A DNA stretch of 64,000 nucleotides from the NCBI RefSeq assembly GCF_032854445.1, contig NC_088296.1:17473485-17537484 (forward strand). Reading direction: 5' to 3'. This document shows positions 43,241 through 54,000 of the stretch, in pieces. The translations under genes were made by a program, and so were the position numbers. The notes below the pieces were generated by a model. It ran no database searches. It was not told where the DNA came from and saw nothing but the letters and a program-made list of their open reading frames with translations. Numbering within the stretch: the first letter of the stretch is position 1; the number at the start of each line of letters is the position of its first letter. Source of the stretch: Liolophura sinensis (lineage: Eukaryota > Mollusca > Polyplacophora > Chitonida > Chitonidae).

Positions 43241-43985
43241 GCCCCCCCCCTCTCCCCCCCCCTCCTCGAAGTTTTATTTCACTCACCCTTCACCACGTAA
43301 TTTTGCTGGATATCAACCAGTCAGCAAATCGTAATAAGCCGTCAAGAGCATAATGATAAAGCATTTTCTTGGTTGACAGCATGCAAAATAAATATTTATT
43401 TCAAATCAATTTAGCCTGCTAGTGTATAATCTATTTTGTCCGGTACTAATTTTTGTCCATGTAGGCCTACAGATAATACTGTACTAGAAGAGTAGGACTA
43501 TATATATATTTCAGTAGAGCTTTTGCTCTTACCTTTTTCAACCATACTCTGTGGGTGGGATTGTGTGTATGCGAGGAGAGAGAGAGAGAGTGGGAGTTGG
43601 GGGGGGGGGGGGGGGGGGGGGCGGTGTTGATGAAAAATCCAAGCTCAACCTATGGTAACCAGCTAACGAGACTCGATCGGCCCTGTTATGGCTTTATTTT
43701 ACGAATCTACATCTGGCAGTGCCAATCCATGTACTTCTAACACCCATCAAAAACTCCTAACATATATGTCACACACTGCTTGCATAATAGTAACGTTCTC
43801 CCAACGGTGTTGTTGTTGTTTACCTTGTTTACCTGCAACAGCAACCTGTTAGTGTTAGTTCGTCAACAACATATTACCGAATCGAAGGCCGACAAAATCA
43901 CAACATGTTCATCCAAAAACACACAAAATAGACGAGGAAATAATCGGTGACAACAGGCTCTCTGCAACAAGAAAGACTCACTTAC

Positions 43986-44110
43986 CTAAATTTGACTAAA
44001 ATCTCCGGCCAAATACAAAACTACTGTCAAGTTTTCTATAACATGTAACTGGTTCCCCTGCAACCTGCTCAATGATCGGCCATTGTTGATACATTAATGC
44101 AACAAGTGGT
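43986..44110 (-). other. RAB27A: RAB27 5' UTR exon (inferred)
   Basis: On the minus strand TTTAG is followed by the perfect donor GTAAGTGAG (GT at 43985-43984). It lies just downstream of a promoter-like segment with an E-box palindrome. It can splice to the acceptor at 30200, eight bases before the RAB27 start codon. The 5' limit is a guess, and the link to RAB27 is by position only. Confidence 0.5.
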
Positions 44111-44175
44111 CTCCCCATTGGCTGCAAATCCGGTCACGTGACGCGGAAATGAATCTGACAGAAAATGGCGCGAAA
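44080..44175 (-). promoter_or_regulatory. RAB27A: RAB27 promoter region with CLEAR palindrome
   Basis: GTCACGTGAC lies at 44133-44142. Close by are CCCATTGGCTG (a CCAAT-type box in minus sense) and TGGCGCGAAA, an E2F-like word. The palindrome equals the consensus CLEAR site for TFEB-class factors, which drive lysosomal genes. It is just upstream of the inferred non-coding exon. Confidence 0.55.
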
Positions 44176-44385
44176 TTCATTCGTATGAGGGAAATGATAA
44201 GGTACATTACGACGGCCGGCTGACTGGAGTAAACCTACAACTAATATGCCTAGGATAACAATCTAATAATGAAACCCACTAAGAATAATAATTAACAAGA
44301 ATAAAGATATTAACATAGCCTGACTCGCGGGTTATAGACCTTGTAATGCAAGTGTGTACATTGTGTATTTTTGGGAAGAGGCCTG

Positions 44386-44665
44386 CATTTATTTATTTAG
44401 CCTATTTATTGCACTGGTGTTTTACGCTGTACTCAAGAATATTTGACTTATACGACGGGGGCCAGCATTATGTTGGGAGGCAGCCGTGCAAAGCCTAGAG
44501 GAGACCACGGCCATCCACAGGTTGCTGTCAGACCTTTCCACGTACGGCCGGATAGGAAGCCAGCATGCATGGTACGACGTTAAACCCCAAGCACTCACTC
44601 ACTCACTCCAGCATTCATGAGGTGGACTTGAACTCACGGCGACCACATTACTGAGAGGCTCTTAA
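44386..44665 (-). mobile_element. SINE, reverse, interrupted by a second repeat
   Basis: GGTGTTTTACGCTGTACTCA, GCCAGCATTATGTTGGGAGG and GGATAGGAAGCCAGCATGCA are followed by GACGTTAAACCCCAAGCACT and CACTCACTC, then the SINE resumes at GGACTTGAACTCACGGCGAC. The inserted piece belongs to a second family also found at 56346-56409 (GAGTGAGTGCTTGGGGTTTG). Confidence 0.78.
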
Positions 44666-45642
44666 TAATCTTAATAAGACATGTACTAATGTGAGTCATT
44701 ATAAAACATACATGAAACGCTTTCTTATATGTCTTAATAAGGACTATATGATGTGGCTTAACATATAAAAGTACGGCAAAGTAACCTGCCTGCTGTGGTG
44801 CTGTCAACGGTGATAGCTGTCAAAATAACTTTGTTGATAGGAGAGCCCGAAATGGGGACGCTAAGCTGGCCCTGCGTTCCCAGCAAACTCGTCGATGACG
44901 TCATTTCCAAATATTTCGGATTTATTATGTGACCGATATTTATGTGACGGAAAATATGCATAGAATATTGAGTGCTCTTAAAACATATAAAATATGCAGA
45001 GAGTATAGAGTGTTCTTAAGAAATATAAAATATGTATAGAATATAGAGTGTTTTTTTAAAAAATAAAATATGCATAGAATATAGAGTGTTCTTAAAAAAT
45101 ATAAAATATGCGTAGCTATTTTTCCACAAAACCGTAGCACCATACATATACCTACTCATGTATACTTTAACCCCCTGTATAGCAAGATGTCTGTTAATCT
45201 GTGCAGGGACAGTTTTTTTTTTTTTTCGGACACTGGAGTCCTATTCACGATTACTGTAACCAGTACCTCAAACGGCAAAGTCACGGCTTCTAACCATGCA
45301 GTATAAGCACTATAGCAACCGTGGACTTGATGAGATCGATTTCATCCAAATTCCAGTATACTGAACTCGTCAAAAGGTGGAAAGTCAAGTGGAATCAATT
45401 AGACACGCACTAAAGCTGTCTCTCTGTGGAATACAGATGTCCAGACTGGACCGGAAACCAGGGGAACCGCACGTCGTTAAGCGCCTTGTCATTTTGGTCA
45501 CCATCTCAAGCCGTATTACAAAAGGCCAATTTCTATTTCAGTTGGTGAAGGCAGTAAGGTTATTCAGCTGTAATTGGATGTAGGCAGCTAGTAGTATATA
45601 TTAGGACACATTTCTTGGTCCCAGATAGGGCCAAAAAAGTGT

Positions 45643-45644
<2 letters not shown>

Positions 45645-45726
<82 letters not shown>
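45645..45726. repeat. (TA)n microsatellite
   Basis: An uninterrupted TA run of about 80 bp. Confidence 0.97.
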
Positions 45727-45728
<2 letters not shown>

Positions 45729-46737
45729 TTTCCCTCTTGTTGGTGTTTTATAGCTCTGTTATACTTAACATTTTATTTTTTTTATTCACTTATTTATCTA
45801 TTGTAGTTTAGCCCAATACTCTAGCTTGAAGTTTCTCATTTAAACTTCTGGATGTCCGAATTTACAGATTACCTCTATTCATTTGTCAAGCCGACGAGGT
45901 GAAAGATAACGTGGGAGGTTTACGGAAATCAAGAAGAACGTATATAATATTCGGAGAATCACATACTTGATAATGACTGATCACTTATAGCATGCTGGAC
46001 AACAGGACAGTCTGCACGGTATATGTAAATTGTAAAATTTGGATATGTCGCCTTGAAGCTTGAGATTTAGGTACCTCAAGGAAGTGAAGCGTTCACATGC
46101 CCATCCCAAAGCCATATACCAGTAAGTTAGCTACGTATCCCCAAGTCGCCAATGGAGTTTATGTCCAGTTGGGACATCATATCTACATGGTGTCTTTGGC
46201 ATGATGTTACAGTGAATGCATGAATGAATGAATGAATGATTATGGCTTCCCGCCAAATCGGCAATGTTTCAGCCATATCAAAACATGGACCAGTGAAAAG
46301 TTTCCGATTGAATGAGAACACCAAAAATAAAATAAAAATAGACGAACATGTTTAAAGCCAGTCAAAAAACAACCAAACCTGGTGTTCCAGTGAGACAGCA
46401 CCATGTATAGAAACTAGATGTAGCTCGGCAAGGAGAACAGTCGATTCAAGGTAAAATTATTAACAGTCATAATCCATTTAATGGATTTCCTGATGGCACT
46501 CTCCAAGATATAACTACTTTTGTGAAGAAACCAACGAGTTTTTTTTTTGGGGGGGGGGGGGGGGGGGCGTTAAACAGCAATCAAACAATTCTCACTGTGG
46601 TTCTGTGGGAAAAGGGACAGGTAGAATGTTATAGGATCGCTATATCACCTTTACGCCACGAAACGAAACGTATGGCGAAGGCATAAGTGGAAAAAAAATC
46701 TTGAAGTATGGCTTTCAGTCACGAGCTGTATCAAACA

Positions 46738-47394
46738 AGTGCCCCAGTACTGTGAAGTGCCCCAGTACTGTGAAGTGCCCCAGCACTGTGAAGTGCCCCA
46801 GTAGTGTGAAGTGCCCCAGTACTATGAAGTGCCCCAGCACTGTGAAGTGCCCCAGTACTATGAAGTGCCCCAGTACTATGAAGTGCCCCAGTACTGTGAA
46901 GTGCCCCAGCACTGTGAAGTGCCCCAGTACTATGAAGTGCCCCAGTACTGTGAAGTGCCCCAGTACTGTGAAGTGCCCCAGTACTATGAAGTGCCCCAGT
47001 ACTATGAAGTGCCCCAGTAGTGTGAAGTGCCCCAATACTATGAAGTGCCCCAGCACTGTGAAGTGCCCCAGTACTATGAAGTTCCCCAGTACTATGAAGT
47101 GCCCCAGTACTGTGACGTGCCCCAGTACTGTGAAGTGCCCCAGTACTATGAAGTGCCCCAGTACTATGAAGTGCCCCAGTACTGTGAAGTGCCCCAGCAC
47201 TGTGAAGTGCCCCAGTACTATGAAGTGCCCCAGTACTGTGAAGTGCCCCAGTACTATGAAGTGCCCCAGCACTGTGATGTGCCCCAGTACTATGAAGTGC
47301 CCCAGCACTGTGAAGTGCCCCAGTACTGTGAAGTGCCCCAGTACTGTGAAGTGTCCCCAGTACTGTGAAGTGCCCCAGTACTGTGACGTGCCCC
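46738..47394. repeat. 18 bp CCCCAGTACTGTGAAGTG array, ~36 copies
   Basis: Units differ mainly at two sites (ACTG/ACTA/CACTG and TAGTG). Six-codon periodicity leaves long open frames on both strands (CPSTMK, PQYYEV and, in reverse, GHFTVL), the longest over 225 residues. Overlapping frames on opposite strands and the lack of any flanking domain argue against a gene. It lies in an intergenic region. Confidence 0.93.
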
Positions 47395-50001
47395 TACCCA
47401 CGTCGGTTTGATCCGTCAGAGTTACTCTCTCCGAGAAGAACCATATATAACCTTATGGCTTCAAGGTAGACCGTACACAAGAAAGCACTTGTGTTAAAAT
47501 CTAACACAACTTGTCTTGTTTCATTCAATACAGAAATGTATTACCTCAATACAATCATAAATGTCAAGTAGACATTTTGTGTTTCAAAATAATAAAGCAC
47601 AAACATGATCTTGTGTTAATTATGTTAATTAATCAGCCACCACAGACAATACAACACAAAGGGACCACCAATATGTTTGAAAATAGACGAATCTTGGTCT
47701 GTAAAATTTATTGCTGAAGCCACGTTCCAATTTACGGTTCAGAATGGAAACCATCACTGAACAAAAGGGACATCACTTTGTTGAAAACAGGCGAAATTTC
47801 TTTTTGTAACATTTACCCGAGACGTCCTGTTCTAATTTTTAATTCAGAATAGAGTCCATCATTGAACAAAACGGTGGTATAATTTCGTTGAAAATGGGCG
47901 AAATTTGTTCCGTAACATCAATAAAGACCTGTTCCAATTTTTAATTCAAACTTAAGTTCATCACAGAACTAAACGGTCATATACTTTCGTTGAAAATGGA
48001 CAAGACGGTCGAGGCGTGACTCGTCACAGTGAAGCCGTTTTGAAAGAAAGTCTGGAAAACTCTATACAAGTTTAATTCAGCAAAACGGTCTCATAATTTT
48101 CGAGCGTTATAGTGAAGCCAATTATATAGGTCTACCAAGCTTGGATTCACTAAGATGGACCATTTTGACAAAAAATCTGCAAAACTGAAACTGAGGAACG
48201 AGCTAGGTCAGTCAAATCAATCACCAATGATTGTTATCCGTTTGCTAATCACAATTTGCAAGGCTGCAAATCAATCACCCGCTCATAAATATTCTATTTT
48301 CAATCAGCCCTTTCATGTCATCCATTGGAATATTCTTCGTGTCATCAAACCCCAAACAAATAATACATTACTTTTAATCCGATGTTAATCTATTAATCAA
48401 AAACAACACAACAGAAAATCTTCTTGGTATATACGCCTGTACAGGTGTATATTATATATATAATATATATTAGTATATATTGCTCCATTTTTGTTGACAA
48501 GTCATTGATAATACGTGTACATCAGTTCCCTTTTTTTTGTTTTATACAATCCCGTGTAATTTTTGGAGTACATGTATACTTCAAAATAACACATATACAT
48601 GCATACAACAATATTTGAATCAGGCAATTGTCAACAAAAAGTCTGTCTGTACTTTACACCAGAAACATAAAATTTGTATCCACTAATGGTATTAAATGTT
48701 AACCCCCGCACGGTGATGAGGTTTCGTCAATCAGACTGGTACATTGCTCTTGTGGCACAACCATGGTCTTGTACCTTTTCAGAAGGCTGAATATATCATC
48801 CATGGGATAACCGGGTATCCCGGCAAAACGGCATGTTTGATTGATTTAAAATTCCTACAGTTCGACTGCTGCTGGTTCTCTCTTTTCAGAGGAGTATAAT
48901 TTGTCAAGATTGAATCAGTTTATCAAATATCTTGGCACATTCCGGTCATCTCTGGCCGAATAGCGGCTTTAACAGAAATGTCACCTTCGGCAAAAAAATC
49001 TCCGGTATGGCGAAGATATTCGGAATCTTCAATTTTCACAAAACACACGTAATCCATAAAATCCTAAATCTCAACAAATAATGTTTCGCTTTATTGGTCC
49101 CTATAGCTTCATTATTTTAAATGTGAAGTATTTGTAAATATTGATACAATAAAAACTAAATATGAAATCCAAGGGGATAGAACATATAGTTTTGAGTGGC
49201 CACGTGCAAATCGCACTCCGCAAACAAACCTTATCAGAAACCGATATGGTCACATTAACTGCTGCCAGCTTAGAAGACTTGAAAATCAAGTGATCCCATT
49301 GATTGCATCTTGCATTGAGATCCCTTCAGATTAGATCGATATAAACACAGCATCTACATAAGTAAGTGGAGTAAAACATGTCTATTTTTCGAATCTTTCT
49401 GTACGCTGTGGGTATTAGCCACTTTGATTTACACTAAATACACTGTATGATAATCCAACAACTTATATTTTCTTTAATGGATAAAATTTAAATGATATTC
49501 AAGATCGATATTGGTCAAAGAACAGAAAAAAACAAAAACAAAACAAATGACAATGCGAGTTAAGCTAACAAAGAGATAGCATTATGATGATTGATCGCAC
49601 ACATCCATTGAAAGTTCAGTCATCTCACTCTTTGCCGTCAGGCATGTTGTTAATTCTGGCTCACAAACGGCAAAACAATATTTATGATGATCCCAACAAA
49701 ACTGACGAGTTCTGAGGCCATTTGTCCATGTCTCGTTTTCTTCACGTTTGTTTCTGAGTGCCTCATCTTACAGACAACGATATACCATACATTTCCTGAC
49801 AAATCTCAAAAACATACATTCCATACTCTTTACCACAGTTTCTGTAGAATTGCATTGAATAATTTATTTATTTGCTTGTTATTTATCTCAAGAATTAGTC
49901 TGTTATTCAATGGTGCTCAGCTTTATGGAGGAAAGCGGAGTGCCTGTGGGTAAAACCACCAACATCTGGCAAGTGACCAACAAACATTCCCATGGAATGG
50001 A

Positions 50002-50271
50002 TTTTATTTATTTTTATTTTGATTGGTGTTTTAAGCCGTACTCAAGAATATGTCGCTTATACCGCGGCAGCCAGCATTATGGTGGGAGGAAACTGGGCAC
50101 AGCCTGGGGGAAACCCACGACCATCCACAGGTTGCTTTCAGATCTTCCCACTCACAACCGGAGAGGAAGCCAACATGAGCTGGACTTGAACTCACAGCGA
50201 CAGCATTGATGAGAGACTCCTGGGTCATTACGCTGCCCTAGCGCACTAACCAACTGAGCCACGGAGGCCCC
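50002..50271 (-). mobile_element. SINE, reverse, full length with perfect 14 bp target duplication
   Basis: Complete from T-rich tail to head: GATTGGTGTTTTAAGCCGTA, CAACATGAGCTGGACTTGAA, CTAACCAACTGAGCCACGGA and GGCCCC. The 14 bp TCCCATGGAATGGA is present at 49988-50001 and 50272-50285, a textbook L1-type target-site duplication. The host sequence on the left (49900-49992) is itself a copy of another repeat family (CCTGTGGGTAAAACCACCAA). Confidence 0.95.
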
Positions 50272-50687
50272 TCCCATGGAATGGAGACGTGGAAGTGGAA
50301 CAAGTGGTCTTGAATGCACTAGGCTGTGCTGAGGGCTCCACCAGCGTGGTCAACCTTTTGCGGTCATCAAAGTCCCATAAACAGTGAGGGCAAGTGACAG
50401 AAACTACAAATTCAATCTGTCATGTCCCAGTATGAGCCTGCACTGCATGCCCCCTAGCAATTGGATCATCTTAACCACTAGGCCACGATCCGTTTTGATC
50501 GTTTCAGATCACTGATTTTGTTTTTGACACATTATGATTTTAATAGTTGAAGGAGTGCATCTGCTGAGAGAAAAAAGGTCTTAAAGGTCTTGGTCTTAAA
50601 GCCTCTACATTCATCAACCTCTTGGCTTTTCGGCAAGTCAGTCAAAACTACGTGCGGTTATTTGGTGTCCTGAAAATCCCAACGGAT

Positions 50688-50693
50688 TTTATT
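50688..50693 (-). terminator. Candidate poly(A) signal of AP-3 sigma
   Basis: AATAAA on the minus strand, 280 bp past the AP-3 sigma stop codon, in an otherwise repeat-free stretch. Confidence 0.4.
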
Positions 50694-50973
50694 TTTGCCC
50701 ACAAAGGATTGTCTGGGAAGTTACATGTCCTTGTAAGAAGAGCAGGCAAACAATATTGCACATTTGTTGTCGTGAACTTTTTATCAGAGGTCAAATTTAA
50801 CCGTAAAAATCAATGCTGTTGTAACAAGAGTTGCCTGCAAGCAGAACTTCATGGCTTTCATTGATGTCCCCTCCTCGATGCTAGCTTACACTTTAATAAC
50901 ATCTCTGCACCTACATACATGCACCAGCTTTACAATGATTTCACATTTTTAAATTAAATACATAAAGTTATGT

Positions 50974-51093
50974 TTAGAATTTAAGATTTGAGATGGATGG
51001 TAAGTCCGGTAATTTGATGTCCTTAATCTTCTGGGGTATGTTCATCTCCTTGACAGCGGATACGGCGCGGGCTGGAGCAGCAGCAATGCCCGC
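50974..51093 (-). CDS. AP3S1: AP-3 sigma exon 6 with stop
   Basis: Acceptor TTGTAG, stop TAA at 50976-50974. It encodes AGIAAAPARAVSAVKEMNIP then QKIKDIKLPDLPSISNLKF, matching the sigma-3 tail (APARAVSAVKNMNLPEIPRN in human) but shorter and diverged at the end. Confidence 0.92.
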   Translation of the reverse strand, partial: AGIAAAPARAVSAVKEMNIPQKIKDIKLPDLPSISNLKF

Positions 51094-54000
51094 CTACAAC
51101 CAGACAATGAGTCATTTGATTATGGTTTAAGGTAATTTTTCAGACATATATATGTAGTGGATAACAAATAAGTGGACAAGAAATGCAGTCTGGATTGTTT
51201 CAGATACACAGTTGTAAAGCCAAAGACAACTGACCAGGCTAATATCCCAGAACATTCTTACAGAAAAGGTCTGTCTCACACTCCCCAAAACACCCTCATC
51301 TGAAAAATTGGGCTAGATTAGTCTGTTTCTCAACATTGGCAATACAATTTCATATTTAAAGGGAAAATGTGCTGGACATAGATAATAACAAAGATTTTCT
51401 GGAGAAATGTTCAGTTGGGTAGGGCCTTTTCTGTGGGTAGGTAGGGTTACGTGAAACAAACTTATTTCCACAGACAGCAGCATATGCATTTAGGGTTAAA
51501 GTGGTCAAATTATTTACTGATTCCTTGTTGATGGCAATTTTTCAACTATTTACCGGAACACAAGCACCTTGACATATCCTGCCAAATGGTCATCTGAACA
51601 GACAGTACAGACAGATGTGCAGAGACAGACAGTACAGGCAGACATTATAGACAGATGTGCACAGATAGACAGTATGGGCAGAAGTGCAGAGACGGACAGT
51701 ATGAACAGATGTGCAGAGACATACGGTACAGACAGATATGCACAGACAGACAGTATAAACAGATGTGCACAGAGCGACATACACAATAAGACAGACATGT
51801 ACAAGCTGACAGACATGTACAAGCTGACAGACATGTACAAGCTGACAGACATGTACAAGCAGATAGACAGACATGCACAGACAGACAGACATGCATGTAC
51901 AGACAGACAGACATGCATAGACAGATAGATATTTACAGACAAACACACATGTACAGACCAAGAGACAAATACGACTGGAAAGACATGTACAGATCAAGAG
52001 ACAAATACAACTAGAAAGACATATACAGACCAAGAAACAAGTACAACTTGAAAGACATGTACAGACCAAGAGACAAATACAACTGAAAAGACATATACAG
52101 ACCAAGAAACAAGTACAACTGGAAAGACATGTACAGACCAAGAGACAAATATGAGCAGGCAGACATATACAAGCCGACCAAATGTACAAATACATACCTC
52201 CGATTTTTCAAGTTTATTCTGTTCTTCTATGCGTGTGAGAATCTCTGTCATATTCGTTTCCAGCACCATTCCCCCCATCACTAGTTCTGACAATATATGA
52301 TGGACCTGTAGACAAAGGTGTCAGCCAAGGCCAAATTAAAAAGGTGTTTGTTTGGAGAAACAAAGTCCAAATTTCATTTATTATTATTATTATTTTTTTT
52401 TTTTGAAGAATAGATTCCATGTTGTGTATTACAAGTGCAAGTTTTCTGAATAATATATGTTAACAATGATTTTCAAGTTAATTGTTTCAAGCTTTAAATG
52501 GATAAAAAAATTTCAACAAAAGAATAGCCCCTCCCCCTCCTCCCCCCATACAACTATTTAAGTCTCAATTAAATTTTCTTTACATTATTATTTTTTCAAT
52601 AACTATTTAATGCAATTATTCACTTTATGTACAAGGGGTGAGGAAACCAGGTTGCCTGGAACAAACCACTGCCCTTCGGCAAATTATGGCAGACTTTTCC
52701 ACTTATATTACACTTATGTAGTATACATGTATATCCTGTTGGTGGAAGTCGAGTGGTCTCCAGCGAACATCAAGTATTGTGGACCACAAAAATATTGCCA
52801 GCAAGGCCCTGTGCAAAACAGGGCAATCTTAGAAAAATATTCCATTTTTATAGTCTTGCAACTGTATCATTTGAATGCCAGAAAAATGTTTCAGTTTAAA
52901 CCATGTGTCTAAAGACAAAGGTGTGCACCTCAGAATAGCATGGTGGCCCAGGCAACTCCACATGTATGGTATGAAAACAGTCCACTGTTCTGGCAGAATG
53001 ACTTCATCATCAACACTTTTAATACTTGTCATTTGTAATCTGTGACCATTTTGACAATTATCAGGCTAATTCGAACATAATGAACATGTGCTTTCATGCA
53101 AAATTACGAAGCTGGGAAATTCAGCAAAACACAGTTTTACACAAGCACACATTTCTGAGAATATTTCACTTCTTTGTGCTGCCTAGTTTCACTTCAATAA
53201 ATTGTTAACATACCAAGTTTACATATACTGTGATGTGTGGAACAGCAATATTTTAATCCATGACAAGCAAATATTTAAAACCGTTTTAATCATGCACATT
53301 CTGACTCATACATTGCCCGATCCGTGCAAACTTCAGCACTGTAGTACATGTGTGAGCGGAGGACACTGACGCCTGACATAAAACCATCACTCAAACAAAA
53401 CAAAAACAAAAACCAATCAGAATCATGGACGGTGACCTAACTTACATACTTCATACCTGATCTACATGGAATATCAAGTCTAACTCGCAAACATTTTCAA
53501 ATCGTTTGTCCAGCGTCTCTACGAATACCTACAACAATAAGGGCATGTGCACCAGCTAGGGAAACATACAAGTATGACATGCTGTTAGAACTGCTATATA
53601 TACATTCTACAACTGGGGGTCATTTCAAATTTACAGCAACAAATAAAGCAAAGTCAAAACATTCAATTCAGACTTGTGTTTTTGCACTATGAACAAATCC
53701 TACTCTTTTACAAATACATGTACATTAGAATACGATAAAGGTTACTGTAATGCTGAAATGACCCCTAATCTACCTGAAAACCACTTCTACACTTTCACAG
53801 GTGACTCTAGACAGTGTGTAGTGTCATACCTTATCGACATGGAATATTAAGTCAAGTTCACAAACATTTTCAAAACATTTGTCCAGTGTTTCCACAAACA
53901 CCTGAAAATTGAAATGCAATAATGACTCATTCAGAGACAAAAGAAATCAATGAATTCAGTTCAGTTATTTTTAAGATCTTTTTAAGAGAAAATTGACTGT

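Larger units (their letters stand above)
30200..43985 (-). other. RAB27 first intron (inferred), non-coding
   Basis: 13.8 kb between the inferred 5' UTR exon and the first coding exon. It contains many SINEs, two MITE copies and several minisatellites (listed separately), plus duplicated segments: ~114 bp twice at 41018-41250 (with TAGCTATCGTATTTGC) and ~60 bp twice at 41400-41510 (with AGTGATTGAGCAGCCAACAA). I see no other exon. The intron limits depend on the non-coding exon call. Confidence 0.5.
44665..50687. other. Spacer between RAB27 and AP-3 sigma
   Basis: No gene recognised. Repeats fill much of it: ~38 bp units (44940-45115, TATGCATAGAATATAGAGTG), (TA)n at 45645-45726, a G-run at 46548, the 18 bp array, diverged ~85 bp units at 47720-48090 (TTTCGTTGAAAATGGGCGAA), and one SINE. 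The frames at 45377, 48155 and 49684 show no recognisable domain. Confidence 0.5.

Noticed and set aside
45377-45583. 68-residue frame MESQVESIRHALK
   Set aside because: No recognisable domain, no splice context, within chance length.
46701-47411. 236-residue plus-strand and 228-residue minus-strand frames
   Set aside because: Both come from an 18 bp tandem repeat whose unit has no stop in several frames; no domain, no splice or flanking coding signal.
51550-52293. 201-residue Cys/Leu-rich minus-strand frame
   Set aside because: Minisatellite translation in AP-3 sigma intron 5; the true exon in the region is 52198-52305 in another frame.
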